64,000 bases of DNA from Cruorifilaria tuberocauda (GCA_013365365.1 JABVXU010000033.1:62001-126000); one strand, 5' to 3'; counted from the first letter of the stretch, positions 26,601 through 41,100 are shown. The notes: generated from the letters alone by a model not told the origin. Numbers and translations are program-made.

Positions 26601-28741
26601 TTACGAGCGATTTCGCTTTTTTTATATTTGTGTTTGTTGGAAAGGGAGTCTCGACGACCCCTCAAACGAATTTTAATGGGCAGTCTCAGTCGATGGAATG
26701 CGTTACGTGAGAAATTGATGGCTAGCTTTTCACGCACTAAATTACTCATTTAGTTGATTTAGATTATGAGATGTTATAAGAACTGAACAGATTTTGTGAA
26801 TGATTGAAATGGACAAAGTCAGTTCTGTCTGGTTCAGAAGTCTTCCCAGAATATCACATCTCTTTGGGTGTAAATCTTCCTGTTAATCACAGCTCGTACA
26901 GTAAACGTATGAGCTTCATTTGAAATGAATCAACTGATGATTAGATTTCATCAAGTTATTTATCTGACAGTCAGAAATGTAAGTTGGCTACGATCAGTTA
27001 TGCTATCTCAATTCAGACTTCTCTCCTAATTTTGAATTCGATCCGGAAAAAACCCTCGAAAACATTTCCCAAATCGATCAAGTTTGTGGTCACGAGTTTT
27101 TATGTGTATGTGTGTGTGTGTGTACATGCGTCTGTCTGCTATCTATCTCCAGGTGTGTATGTGGTCCATTTGTCTGTCTATGGATCTACCGATGCAATAT
27201 GCATATGTGTATGGATGGGTGTGTGTGTGCATATATGTGTATGAGTGTATGTATGGATGTGTGTGCGTATATGTTGTATGTGTATGCATGTGCGTATGTG
27301 TGTATGTATGTATGTGTATGTACATGTGCATATGCATATATATATATATACATATATATGTGATGTATGTGTATGTATGCATATATGTGTGTGTGATGCA
27401 TGTGTGTGTGTGTGTGTGTGTATCTGTGTGTATATACCGATCCTCATAAGCGGATGGGTATATACATCTTTGCAAGTTTGTTTTCAGGGTGTGTGTGTGT
27501 GCACATGTGTCATGTGTGTGTCTGTGTGGGTGTCTGTCTGTGGTGTATATACGCGCGTATATGCGTGTACCCTGGTGTGTCATATCAATGGGCTTGCTCG
27601 TTGCGAGTGGTGTGTGTCTGTCTATCCGTGAGTCTGTCCATCTGTGCGTCTGTCTGTCTGTTCATGTTGGCTGTGTGGGTTTTTTGCTGTCTGTCTATCA
27701 AAGAAAGATGATGTGCATGTGTGTGTATGTGTGTATGTGTGTGTGTGTGTGTGTGCACATATGATATAGCTGTGTCTATGTATATGTGTGTATATATATA
27801 TATATGTGGGTGTGTGTGTGCGCTTATGTGGTGTGCAGCGTTGTATGTATGTGTGTGTGTTTATTTGTGTGTGTGTATATGTGTGTGCGTGTGTTGGTTG
27901 TGTAATGTTTTATAGAAGATGGAAGTAAAGTTAGGGTGATATCCTGAATTACTCGTCACGGAAGAGGAATTCAAGTATCACCGCCCCTCGCCAAATACTA
28001 TTTAAGGGTTGACTTCTTGGTGAATGAATTTTAATTTTTGTTAAATTTAGATATCGGTCACGTGAAGTTGATTCCTGGAATTCAGGAAGTCAGAAAGAAA
28101 GAGCCGTTGTTTCTGGGCGTAATTTCCAACTTCATACGGCCATTATGATGACGCCAAAAGGTCCGTGGAATTATGCACTTCCATAGTATTGATGTCATTA
28201 CGAAAGTTCAAATTGTGTGGAAATTTACCGTTAAGATAGCTTTGAGAGTTCAAAATGAACTGCATATCGTTCTGTCTATATTCTCTCTGTTCTTGTTACG
28301 TTAAGTGACCACGTGTTTCCCGAACATAGTTAAGCCAAATCCTAGAGAGGCTTATGCCAAGCATTTACATCCAGTAACCCATTGTAGCTTGATTTTTACT
28401 TGTTACTTGATCGTTGTCACAAGGTCATCAATAAATGATACTTCATGCTTAGCCTATCTTTGAAATAGAAAATTTAATAATCTCGATCTCGACAAACTGA
28501 TCCATTCCCGTCTAATTCCGTGGCTTATTGGGTCAATCATTGTTCCTAAAAATCTTTCACTGCATTATTTTTTGAGAATCATTATCACTAATTATTAAGA
28601 TGACATTGAGTAACAGTTAACCTGGTGCTTTTTCTCTTTCTCTCTCACTCGCTCTCTTTCTTTATCGATAATTTTTTTTGAGAAATTTTAGTTGAACTAA
28701 TTTATATATGATCTTAACCTGTTGGTCATTTTCCAGGTCAT
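23636..28741. other. Gene-free stretch of about 5 kb
   Basis: Downstream of the ZFR gene and upstream of the 400-aa protein gene. Apart from the TG-rich array at about 27100-27905 I see no gene, RNA or transposon. Open frames of 60-78 codons (for example 23889-24080, 24588-24824, 26564-26749 minus) have no family resemblance. Confidence 0.45.
27100..27905. repeat. TG-rich simple-sequence array
   Basis: Roughly 800 bases dominated by TG on the plus strand with interspersed TATG, TCTG and TGCATA units, and TA tracts near 27335-27360 and 27791-27803. Pure runs include (TG) tracts near 27401-27421 and 27735-27755. Six overlapping frames of 80-146 codons on both strands here translate as C/V/Y/M or H/T/Y/I repeats and are artefacts of composition. 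Alternating purine-pyrimidine DNA of this length can adopt Z-form in vitro (known of (TG)n); any role here is unknown. Confidence 0.9.
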
Positions 28742-30550
28742 ATGGTTGCAAATGGCGCAGACGGGAAAATTGAACTAAGTGATGAATTAAAGGTAGCAAT
28801 AGCGGCGGAAGTTCGTGCTCAGATTGTGCCAGTGGTCAAGGAAATAGTGCGTGAGGTGGTCACTGAGATACGCAGCGTGATGACGGAAGTAATGGCTCCT
28901 ATATACGATGAACTGAATCGACTTCGTAACAATACCGCCACTGCAAATGGCGGTAATACGAATGCATTGCAGTTACATGCAGTGTCTGCAGCTGCAACTT
29001 CTATCGCTGCACCAGCAACAGTTGTTGCATATCCATCAGAGAGCGCCATTTTGGCGGAAGTTTATGCAGCGACAAGTAATGTTGCAGTAACGATGGGTGG
29101 CACTGCATGTGCAGATGCTGCTACGGCTGCTGCAGTTGCTGCACAAAATGCGCAATTGCAGCAATTTCTGAAGGTTTGTCTTTGTTGTGCATTTCAAAAT
29201 TCATAAATTTTCATGTCTCTCTCTTACGACACAACATTTATCTTTGAAAAGTACCAACAAAATGCAAAGCATCGCTACAAATTTTTGCAGCGAACTAATT
29301 AATAAGTAATAAATTGAAGTGATTAAATAATTTTGAGATAATCCTAAAATTTCTCTAACAGTTACTGTTCTATCTTATTTTAGTAACATCGATACCTCTA
29401 TCCTGCATAAGTTCGATCGAAATTTATTTTTAGGAAAATGCTGGTACTGCTTATGATCCAAATAAAGGTAAAATGTATATGGAAGATGGAGTTAGTGCCA
29501 AAAGTCCGGAAGATTTTGTCGAGTAAGCATTGATTTCTAGCCTCTCAAGTGTTAACTTAAATTTTTGGAAATTATTATGAAATTTTGCAGAAAGGATTCA
29601 TTTTCAGGCAACCGAGCGAACCACGGGCACGTGAATCGACGAGCGATTGTGCGGCGTATAATTATGTCTATTACAATACCGCCTCTGCGGTACCGATTAT
29701 GTCAATGTTAGAACCTGGCAGGTACCATTTTCAGCATATTGCTTCAAAAAACTCGATTTCGGAGAGGACCATTAAATACATTTGTTATCATTGTGCGCAA
29801 AATTCATAAGCATAGTTGAAGCTTAGAGTTATGCTGGAATAGAAGCGATACTTTTTGAATGTTAAAGTTTTGAAAAATATAATTTATTTCAGTAACACAT
29901 GTGTTTGCCAAAAGGTACCCAGCATATTTCTCGGGAAAGAAGGTGGGAAAATTTCATTTCTTGTCGACACGCGAACAGTACCGTTGAAAGATCTTACTGC
30001 TGATAATTTAGGTAAGTGATCTCTATACATGTTTTACCTTACTGTTATCATCAGGATTATTTTATTCTTCCAGTTTTCACCATAATATTGTTGATTTATA
30101 GGAAGTTGGACGTGCCGTTTTACCGCTCACATGAAATCCCGGAAATATATGGTGAAAAAAGGTAAAGTAATAGGACACGTAAAACAATATGGACAGGTAT
30201 ATTCGGTACCGCACGATTACGATTATATCCTGCACCGTCAATATTATTGTCATGGTAATACTATTGGTCCAGCAACAATTCGGAAGAATATTTGGTATTT
30301 GTCTAACAAATTACACGGTGGTGAAGTTATTGGATGTGCTATCATTTCCTATGAGATTGGTGATAATGCAACAGTAAAAATTTCTAAACTACGGCAACGA
30401 ACTCTTCTCAGTAATTCGTCTGAGAATTTGCGCCTTTTGAAAGCTGAAATATCGGCAGCACCGGAAGAAATGGATGTTAATAATATAGCGATGAATCCGA
30501 ATGCGGAATTACAACGATTTGTGAGTAATATTCAAGTACCACAACAGTAG
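28742..30550 (+). CDS. Unrecognised five-exon protein, 400 aa
   Basis: I do not recognise this family. Exons 28742-29173, 29434-29522, 29608-29721, 29893-30011 and 30102-30550 join with matching phases (ends in phase 0, 2, 2, 1) and consensus sites (tttttag, ttttcag, atttcag, ttatag; gtttgt, gtaagc, gtacca, gtaagt), giving 400 aa and TAG at 30548-30550. The start follows a ttttccag acceptor by five bases, typical of trans-splicing. The N-terminal 50 residues form an amphipathic, probably coiled-coil helix (VKEIVREVVTEIRSVMTEV). An Ala/Thr/Val-rich low-complexity stretch follows to about residue 140. The C-terminal 200 residues look like a folded domain with many aromatic residues and Cys: YNYVYYNTASAVPIM, NTCVCQKVPSIFLGKEGG, SWTCRFTAHMKSRKYMVKKG, YDYILHRQYYCHGN, IWYLSNKLHGGEVIGCAI. 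No signal peptide or membrane segment. Confidence 0.8.
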
Positions 30551-33225
30551 AGCTACCGATTGTTTCCGTTATTTTTCCTGTTGCTTCGCAAAGAAGATTG
30601 TGGAACGGATGCAAAGCACGAGAAACAGGTGTGTATAAGATGTCTTTATGTTATTTATTACAGCTATATTACTTTACTTTTAATGCTAATTTAAGAAAAT
30701 TTAGCAAACAAAAATTTTGAAGTTACAAAAATGGAATTTATGTTTTTTCTTTTAATTTTTAAACTTATAAATTTTACAATATATTAATAAAGCACTATTT
30801 TTGGAAGTCTCCTGGTTCGAAATGAGAAAGTTAGGTTTATGAAATTCGAAGCTTCCGTTTAAAATCCATAAATTTGATGATTTTATTACTTAAAGTTGAT
30901 ATTAATTTGAGAAACTTGCTTTCAATCGAACTTAACTTATTGATTCCCGATAGTAAAAGAAAATGATAAATCGGTATAGTTGATGTTTTTTTGTAATCGT
31001 TTCCCAAAGCACATATTTCCTGCCTTCCTGAAACTCGAGAAACAAGATTTTCTCATTTATGTAAATGCCACTTTGTTGCCATAGATTATTATCTCACGTC
31101 TTTTTTTTCCAGCACATTTAAGTGATGAGCTAGCTAGTGGGTACTGATAAAATTATCGAAGTTTTATGAAATTTTTCTGTACCTAATATTTCATGCGTTA
31201 TTTTCCTGATTTAAATGCAGCACTCTAAATGTATCTTTTACCTTTATCTCATAATTCTTTATCTCATATTTTCTCATTACGAATGCGCGAAAGTAATAGA
31301 AGAGCTGCAAATGAAAGAGAAAAGACATATGTCACATTTGTACTTCATTTCTCCCTAATTCATTTTCGGTTGAAATCAGTTTTTTTCTCTGATGCCCAAT
31401 GTGATCATTTCACTGTCAAGTTTTGTTTATGTTTAATGTGCAAGAATTGTTTCATGTATGTCTAGTTTCATTTACTTCACAGTTAATGTTATTATGCTGT
31501 CAGCAACAATTTTTATTGTATATACTTATTTCATTTTTTGTTGCTTCATAAGTTTCCCCTCTATCAGTCTTCTCGTTTATTTTAAACAACTCTCTTATTG
31601 TTCTTTCGTTTTCGTATTTCAATTAATTTTACAATTTGATATGCTAGGAAATTGTAAATATATTGTTATCAATGCTCGAAATAATTTCCACTCTTCACAT
31701 ATTTCAAGGTTTTAAAAAAAATTATCATTTCGAATACTTTTACGAATTATTGCTCCATCGAAAATTTCAGCTTATAATGGCAGAAAAATATGCTCAGTAA
31801 ATTCTTTAGTCCACTTCATCTAATACGTTAAAACGAATTTACTTCGAAAGTAAATTAACAATTTGTACGTGTCACTATTACCTGAGAAGGAGAAAATATT
31901 CAATTAGCGAGGGAAATAATTATCTAGAAGAGTTCCCGAATCTCTAATGGATTAATAAATTAATGAAGCCTTCATAAACGAAATATTGTTACAATTGCGC
32001 AGTATAAAAACTAAACAGATGACTACTCACTTAACTTATCTAACATATAAAAGTAACCGGTAAAGTACAAAATTACCAGTAAATTCGTAGATACATGTTT
32101 AGATTGAAACAATGATGAAATATAATATACCGGAAGAAAATATACCACGCGTAATTACTGCAATATAGTAAAAGTAAAAATTCAGTAACTTTGAAATTTT
32201 TAGAATTATTTGCACAGATGTTATAGTGGTTTTCTTGAAAGAGTAGAAAGCAATTAGAGGTTATAAACGTTTAAGGCTAGCGTAATGTTTTCGAGATCCG
32301 CGTCCATCCACTAGTTTTTAAGCAATCAAAATGACTAAGTAGACCAAATAGAATCATGATAATTCTATAAGAGAGTTTTTGAAATGAATTTCTGTGACTG
32401 ATTCATCCGACGAATAATCTGAAATTGAAAAGTTCATTTGAATTAATGGCTGAAGATTTTCAAAAATCTGTAACAGTTGATAAGGTATTAACATAACGAT
32501 TACAATGTTGATAAAATATTAATATTCACATCTTGTAATTCTATAAGTCTAATTATCTCAAGTTTCAGTAATAAGTTGCATTACTATTGAAACAAATAAG
32601 TCATTAGTGTCCATAGAAGCGTTATTAACACATGACTTCTTGAAACATCCCTAATTTTGATTGCCTGTGATTTTTGCGTTACAGAGTGTTGTAAATGCAA
32701 CGGCAAGTCTTCATAAATATGCATTTGCATTCATCTTGTTATTCCCGAGAATTATGAGATTGATGCAAACACATTGCATTTACTTAATGTTAATCAACAT
32801 TTCATGCTATCTTCTATGAAACATTAAAATTTCTTTTTGATTAACACGTTAATAACGTCCGAAGTTCATTTCTCGATAATTGATCTGTTATTTCAGCAAT
32901 CTAAATCATATCTACAATATTCACTTATATTTTTTTAATTTCAAAGAGTTCAATAAATTATAGATAAGATAAACTTACTAATTCCACTACAACATTTAGG
33001 ATAATTGTTTTGTTATTATTTCATTAACCGATTCTTCGTAGAAATATGGTCGAAGTAAGACAGCAATCTGAAATGATCCGAACTTTTTTCTTGACATTTT
33101 TCAATATCATAGAAATAATGTCACCGAATTAAAGTGATAAAGTGACAAGAATATCATCTGATTCCACGTGTCTGACACAGTCTTGTGAAAACATCTAATC
33201 AATTATCAATCCTCGTGTTTATTCT
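30551..33225. other. Convergent spacer without a gene
   Basis: Lies between the stops of the 400-aa protein gene (+) and the hexosaminidase gene (-), so it holds both 3' UTRs. AATAAA occurs near 30786. The frames at 31229-31465 and 31458-31715 are F/S/L-rich without a domain. Nothing else was recognised. Confidence 0.45.
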
Positions 33226-36200
33226 TCACAAGCGTACATTTCTGCGTATCTGTTGAAGATCAGCAGCTGAGTGTCCTTCTCCCGTTATATACCATTGAAG
33301 ATTCACCACCTATAAAAGGAATGCTGTGAATTGCAATCCAAACTGATTACTAAAATAGTTGGTTTTATCGCACTTCCTCCATCAAATAATGAAAATTTAT
33401 TGAATTTTTCCAGTTCCTATTGAATAATATTTCATTTCCAATTATTACAAATACAAAAGATAACTTCCAGTATTCATAAATGAAGTGATAGGGAATCGTT
33501 AGCATTTGGAGATTTAACATCAAAGCAAAAGATACCTCATCATAAATTTTACTTCCTGGAAATGAGCAATTTGTGAACATCATCTCCAGCGAAATCGCAT
33601 TATTCCTATTCTTCAAATTCATCATGGTTACACCATCTTTCTTTGAACTCTTCTCAATAGTATTTCGACAATTAAGTATATCCTAAAAGTGTTTCATATA
33701 TAAAGCTAAAAGAAAGTTGTCTTATCTTCAATAGTAAAACGCGAGTAAAACCAATATCTTTAACTTGGATCATTTCCAAACTAATATCAATACGTTACGT
33801 CCAAGATCAGTTCATTTTAAAATATAAATAGTAATAGTTTAATTTAATTTATATAAACAGAAATTAATAATTTAAATTAAATGCATCCTATTTAAAGAAT
33901 TGATCGTAGGGAACTTAATTTTGCTTTCTGTATTATTTCATTTTCACTCAATTCGATACTATTCAAATAAACAAGATCAACGATTAACGATGGAATTGAA
34001 ACTGGCAAGATTTCACACAATGGGCTATAATGGCTGTATCGCTGCCAACCGGTTAAAATAATACCCGAAATTTTGCCATTCAAATTCTGCAAGAAAAAAG
34101 TAGAATTTCTTCGAAATATTAAACTAACTAGGATATATGAATAATCCATCAGATTTTACAGCTAAAAAGTGATTGTATTTCCTCACGCAATTTACCTTAA
34201 AGTTTACTGTCGAGATTCTCTAATCTTTCTCTATAAAAATAAAAGCAGTACTTTCTTTTCTTTCTCATACAACTCCACATATGATTGTTGATTAGCAAGA
34301 TACCGTCTAATGTAACAAAACAATTCATTTTGCCCATTTGCACCTTTGAAGGCACTTGCAAACATCATCTTTGAAAAAACCTAAAATTTCATCTAATTTA
34401 TTTAAATAAATTTAAACAATAATGAATTATGCATCTTAGTAACAATCAAATCACGAATTGAACAATTAATAAATTAATTATTAGAAAAGAAAGCTGACCT
34501 GAGAATATCTATTAAACATATTAATTGGGAAGTAATTCAATTTAGTAACATTAACAGCATAACCCCAAATAACGGGAACAACCAATTCACCCATTTGATA
34601 TTCTTTCAACAAATCGACATCAATATCACCGAACATATCATTCCATGCTAGCACTTCCACAAATCCCAATTCATCTCGAGCATATCTTGCTATCCTAAGG
34701 AATAAAAAAAAAATCAAATTTAAATTTAATTTGTTACTTCGACATAATTAGATCTATTTTCGATCAGTAATAGTGATAAAAGTTGCTTGTGATGTCAGAT
34801 CTCATATCTCAATCAATCTGACATATTTTCCAATTTTTTGGAACAGAATAGAGCACTCATCAAAAGAAATTTTAGTACTTTCATTTGATAGTTGATATAT
34901 AATAATTTCGTTACTAACTAGTTAAATTAAATGAGAATTAAAAATTATATCAAGAATACCACAGCATCAGTATTGAAATAGAAAATATTACCTGCTAATA
35001 TGATCCAACTTTAGGCGATCCAGCGAAAAATTAAAATTACCCACAAGTCGATTCATACATCGAATATCTTTACCGATAGTATATGCCTCATCAGCACCTA
35101 TATGTATTCGTTTCGCATTAGGATGCATGATGCGCACCTGAAGAAAATCTTATATTTAAATATATACCATGACAATATACGATATTAATTAAAGTAATGT
35201 AAATGTTAATTTTTAAATAAACTTAACTTTCATCTTAAAAGAAAACAATTCTCATTATTCTGCTGGCGCATAAATTTAATTCCCATATGATAAACACGGT
35301 ATCAAATCATCTGCTGATAAGATGTTGCAAAACCTGTGTAAGCATTTCAGTGATCAAATGCCAAGAACCTTCATCTGATGGGCATATTGTATCATGTTTT
35401 AGCATGTCCTCACGATATATTGAATATTTTGAATGCTTCAGAACAAATTCCATATGACCAAAAGTTTGCACAAGTGGGATAACCTCCAAACTATTATCAG
35501 ATGCCAGCTATAAATAAGCATTTGATTTAGTAATAGAATAATTTAGAAAAAATTAAGAAGAGAAATTATATTAAATAAACAATAAATTAAAATTTCATTG
35601 ATTCTCCGGCAACAAATTAATTTTAAAATAATAGGAAATTTTTTAAAAAAAAACCAAAATAAAATCCCTTTTCGCTCTACTATTATTCGCTTAAATATTT
35701 ACATATTTAATTTGTTCTCTAATTAGACAAGTATTATTTACTGCGATACATAAAGTTTCGTTGATTGAATAAATCCACTTATGAAAAAAAGAAAACCATA
35801 TTACCAGAAATCAATCAAATGCTTCAATGATATACGTTTGCCTAATTGGGAATGCTATTATTTTTGTTCTTACATTTTAAAGTGTTATTTTTGTCAAAAT
35901 TGACCTTTGGATAATACTTTGGATGATTGGAAATGGTTTTAATTCATCACTGTTCAATCAATAATTATTGTAATTATAGCTTAGTTATTCTAAGCTTCAT
36001 TGCTATCAAAAGCAGAAGCAAATATCTGAAATCAAGTGTCTAATCTATAATAATTACAATCCCAACAGTTATCATTAATGTTAAAATATTTTTAGTAGAG
36101 ATAAAGAGTAAAATTAATGTGCAAATAAGGATGAAAAGTGAAGTATAACTAGTCTGGTGCATTTTTATATTTTAAAAATGTTTTAAAATATATTCAACTA

Positions 36201-38166
36201 TTGAATTAAAATAAGGAAATGAATAAAAGATTTATGGAAATGAAAGTTTTTGCGGAGAAAGTTAACTCTAAAATCTTAATTTTTTAAGACATCCTCGAGT
36301 GAATACTGTACATATTTTATTGTAATGATGGAATCATTTCAAACGATAAACAAACTATTTTTAGAGGAAATGATGATTGATTTGTTGCTTAGTTAGCTAT
36401 CATAAAAATTTTAATTCAATCGAATTGTTTATTTTAGAATCATCAATCTGTTTTATTTTTCATTTTTGCCTGTTATTGTAATTTCCTGTACTAAAAATCA
36501 TTGAGAATGGATTACTTTATCACTGAAAAAAGTTCATATGTTTAACGAAAACATTTTTGAAAATTTTTTCCAATAGATACAGAATCATGCAAGTGATTAA
36601 TAAACAAATTTTGCTGCTAGCAATTCATGTGTTTAAAACTAAAAAACAAACTAATTCTTCATGTTAAGCTTAGGATTTCTATTTCAACTTTTTATTTGAA
36701 ATAAAAAATAAAATTATCTAAATAAGTAAGGATTAAACTGAAAGTTGACTAATCCAGCATAATTTCTTTCTTTTTACAATATTATAATTATGTTTTCAAG
36801 AGGATCATTAAAAAATGTTAAAATAGTTGAATGAATATGATGAGATTTATGAGAATAAAACTTATCACAGAAAAAGTTAACCTCTAAAATAGCTTTTATA
36901 ATAGCACCATCATAACTGATTGCTCGTCTTAGCACACTGAGCTCATTCCAATACGGAAACATATCTTCATATTCCATTAATATCCCATCTACTTTCATCT
37001 CTTTCAATAATGGAAACATTTCTTTATAATATTTCAAAGTTGGCGGTGCGCCCTTTAAATCGAAATGTACTATTTTCTGAAAATTCAATCTTATGAATTA
37101 CGGATAACTCTGTTTCATTATCAAATTATATTAAACTGATTAAAAAACCAATATTTCTGCTAAAAATATCTCAATTTTCATTTGAAGTTTTCAGGACAAA
37201 TTTAAATTCAAATATCAGATCATTAATGTTAAGCTAAGTTTTTTTCTCCCAAAATTTCCATTCTGTGCTGCTATTTTATATCATACTGCCAAAAAGTATA
37301 GAGCAGAATGATAAATTTCTTTTTCCAAGCACATACGATCTTTTTGCTTAATGTAACTCAATTATTGCTATATGTTATTATTATTGTTATCATTTTTATT
37401 TTAATTTTAAAATACAAACACACGTATTGTTGGAATATTTTGAGAAGCAAAGTGTTCTCTATAGTTTTGTTCGAAAAATCTAAACTTAACGTTTTAAGTG
37501 CACATCAATTCCTCAATTTACATAAATAAAGTATGATATAACAAATTATCTCTAAGGCAAAAAGCCAACTTTTCACATTTTTTAAATCTTTGTATTCTTT
37601 CATTTCGTCTTTTCTTGGGAAAATAAATAATAAAGAAATAATCCACTTTAATGTGCCGTAATAATGAACAGATAAATAGAATTAAGTAAAATCTAAGAGA
37701 GATTCTTTCCCTCCTTCCTTATTTATTTAAAACCATTTATATAATTTGTTTTTGTGAGAATACAGTTAGATTTCTCATTGTGATATTCGAATTCACATCA
37801 TGAAATTTCGATAAAAACATTGAGAACAATAGTTTAACAGTTATCGATATAACCAATGAAAATTTTCTTTTGATATTCATTGAAAGATTAATTAAGATAT
37901 ATAAGCATTGAAATTACTAGATAATGCAGTGTTTTTTTTTTGATAGTATTAAGATGATATTTTGAGAAATTAACATGAAGGAACAATCAAACAAATAAAC
38001 AAACTTCTCTGAATGGATTAATTTGATCCAACTTTTTCTGACTTTCAAGCATTTCCAGTGATACGGCAGATCTCACTGTGATACAGAAATATAACACACT
38101 GATTAGAAATAAAACACACGCAATGGATGATTGTATAAGATAATTTTGTCCATGAACTTTTAGCAT
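33226..38166 (-). CDS. Hexosaminidase D-like GH20 enzyme, membrane-anchored
   Basis: Glycoside hydrolase family 20, hexosaminidase D branch; enzymes of this branch remove terminal GalNAc or GlcNAc. Exons in transcript order: 38166-38005, 37076-36882, 35507-35334, 35137-34992, 34694-34499, 34380-34252, 34086-about 33900, 33682-33536 and 33309-33226 (TGA). The first exon encodes a short cytosolic tail, then a hydrophobic segment ([17 protein letters not shown]), fitting a type II anchor in the Golgi or secretory pathway. Conserved stretches: [45 protein letters not shown], the catalytic Asp-Glu pair in [54 protein letters not shown] and CSFPGSKI. All but one junction is in phase; the exon 7-8 junction has no GT donor in the right phase (see findings). 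It resembles vertebrate HEXD and the C. elegans hex-2 to hex-5 group; I cannot say which is the orthologue. Confidence 0.9.
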
Positions 38167-41100
38167 AATCAGTTCCTTCCAACAAAATAGCTTTTTCGAT
38201 CTAAATTAATTTTCGGCAACTGAAAAATTTTCTCAATTCGTTTTATTTTCAACAAAAAATTTGGATTTAAAATAATTCAAAGTTAAATTTGCTTTAATTA
38301 GAAATAATATGTGAAACTGTTAATGTTAATTGTTCTAATATAGTAGGCTTTACTGCTTTATATATTATAATGAAGTATTTGCTTGCTACTATTAGATGAT
38401 CGATATTGATTGATTGTATGCATTCTATCATCCATGAATTGTTGAAAACATTGAACGATATAAGAATTATTAATTTAATTTAGCGATGAACCACAAATAT
38501 TTCTGAAATCATTAAAATACAAAAGAAGAATTATGTTAGTATTGACAACGAAATCATAATATTATCTTCATAAAACTCAATTTTTTAATTATTTTAGTTT
38601 ACCATTTAAATGTATTATATCGCAATAATTTTGCATGGAAGTTAACAGATATGAAATTAAAATTAAAACTAAAAAATTAATTATGCATTCCGGACAAATG
38701 ACTGATTATGATAATCATTTCTAACTTATTCCTGATTTCTTACGGAAACCAATACCAAATTGATAGTTATGCAATGTGAAATCTAGTGACTTCGTTATTC
38801 TCATAAAACACTACTTACAACTATAAAACAATAATTATAATAATATTGAATAATGCTCAACTTTATATAGCTAATCACTAAGGGTATCAAAAAATATAGC
38901 CACTTTTAAATGTTTGTGTTTAACATGAAATGTTTAAAATAAACAATCCCTATCACAACTCCACTTGCTGTTGACATAACATTTGATGTTACGTTGGCAG
39001 GAGCTCAATAATTTTCTCAAGTAAACATCAAAATTCTATTGATAGAAAATTTACTTGTGGATTAAACCAGAAAAAAGAACAACTAAGCAAAAGAAATGGA
39101 AGTTAAAGAATGCTATTTAATTGAATTAAACAGAATTAATTGTAACAAATTTTGATGATTTAATATTATTTCATTAACAGTTATAAAATTATAAATTGCT
39201 AGTAAAGTTAGCTTGGATAAAAAGAAAAGAAGACTTTATTATACGATTCATTTTCAGATAGTTTTGAAGATGGATAATAAAATTTGATTCATCAAAATAA
39301 ATTTGACTTTCAAATAATAGAGAAAGGCAAATTGTTGGAGGAAGTAATAGAAATTATTCAACAAATGCGAGTTTTACTTTCAAGTTGAAATAGTTGAGCT
39401 TAATGCATGATTAATTAAATTACATAAATATATATATGCATGTGTGAGCAAAATTTAGATGTTATAAGCTATTTTTTGGTGAAAATCTAAATTTATGTTA
39501 AATTTATTCAACGAATAAAATGTTAATAAAATGGATAAAAGCGTGATGAGAGTGAGATAGAAACAATTTAAAATTGTTATTTAAAATTCATTATCGCATC
39601 AAATACATAACTTCCACTTCATGGTTACAACATGAGTAAAGAGGAGCTATAGTGGAGAAGTCTATTGAAATAGAAAGAAAATTACGCTAGCATAGAAAAC
39701 AAAACACAAGAAGAAAAGAGCTTGCCATCTTTTTCTTCTGGACGAACCCACCTGACCTGAAAAAATAAATTTGATGTATTAGGGAGTGAAGAAATTTTTG
39801 AAACCAGTTCAGACTTCGGATTAAAAATTACTCATATGAAAAAGAAGTTACTGGTTGATTTTTTCTGGAAGATTTGAATTTAAACTTTTTTCAATGCATC
39901 GATTTCTGATGAAAAATAAGGCGCTTATTTTGACAAAGTAAGGAAAAGTATAAAAAAATCGAAATTAACGATTCATCTCTTTTCTTCACAATTTCTTCTA
40001 ACGAAAGTGTTAAAGGATAAAGCCAATTTTATTTATTCAAAGCTCTCAGCTGGTTCTTTATGGAAAAAACTTGTTGAATGTTAGGAAAAACCTAGCAACT
40101 TTATTTTAATCTTAAAATTTATGAATTCAAATACTAAACGCTCTCTTTAACTTTACCGAACTGCCGCATTAATTCAACAAATGAACTAAATTGATAAATT
40201 GTTTAAAGGTATACGTGACCAGTGTTGTCGAGAAAACTAAGTAACTTTATGATGTAAAAATCTATATTATCGTTGCAACAGTGAAGTCTATGTTATAGAA
40301 ATTTTTTGTCTCCAATATTCTTAATTAAATAAAAGATGTGCTCTGTTTATTTACTTGAATTACTATTCCGAAGAAGAGTGTAGATGATTAATATCAAATA
40401 ATTGTTTTCAATTAACAGCTTGCATATTCTTACGAAAACTGCTAAGATTTATATTCAATGACTTCATGTTTACTATTAACATCATCTTTCAAATGGCTAG
40501 ACGGAGACTTTTTGTTCTTCAATTTTCTTGTATTAAATGATCTTATGATTACATCCATATTGTTAATTCCGTCTAAAAAATGATCAATTGACTATTTACT
40601 GGAACAATGCTCATCAAACATTCACAACTTGAAAGCAGCGGATTTCAGTGTAACTTACTGCATCAAAATGAACTGATCGCAAGTCACTATTTTAACTATC
40701 TTTTCGGATGACGATTAAATAATAAATGTAAAGAAAAACAAAAAGTGATTATTGTCAACGGAATTGAATTCCCCTAACCTAGCCAACTCCGTATCAATTC
40801 AAATTTAAACTTCAAAATGGTTATTTTAATTATCAATAATCAAGAAGAAATCTTTATAACAATTACACTGCTATATTATTACTTATCGTTTACAAAGAAT
40901 AAACCTTTAAAATAATGTTTAATTTAACATCCAGGATGTCGTTATTGATTATTTTCTAGAAAAAATTTTATAATGTATGAATCTGCCGGCTAATACAACT
41001 ACTTGATAGATCAATATAGAACAAAGAACTTAAAGTTAGATTCAAAACGAACTTGAAAATTCATTCTTTATATTCTTTTGATAATATGCTAATGGATAAC

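Noticed and set aside
27084..27915. Several open frames of 64-146 codons on both strands
   Set aside because: They are translations of the TG-rich array (C/V/Y/M or H/T/Y/I repeats) and have no coding character.
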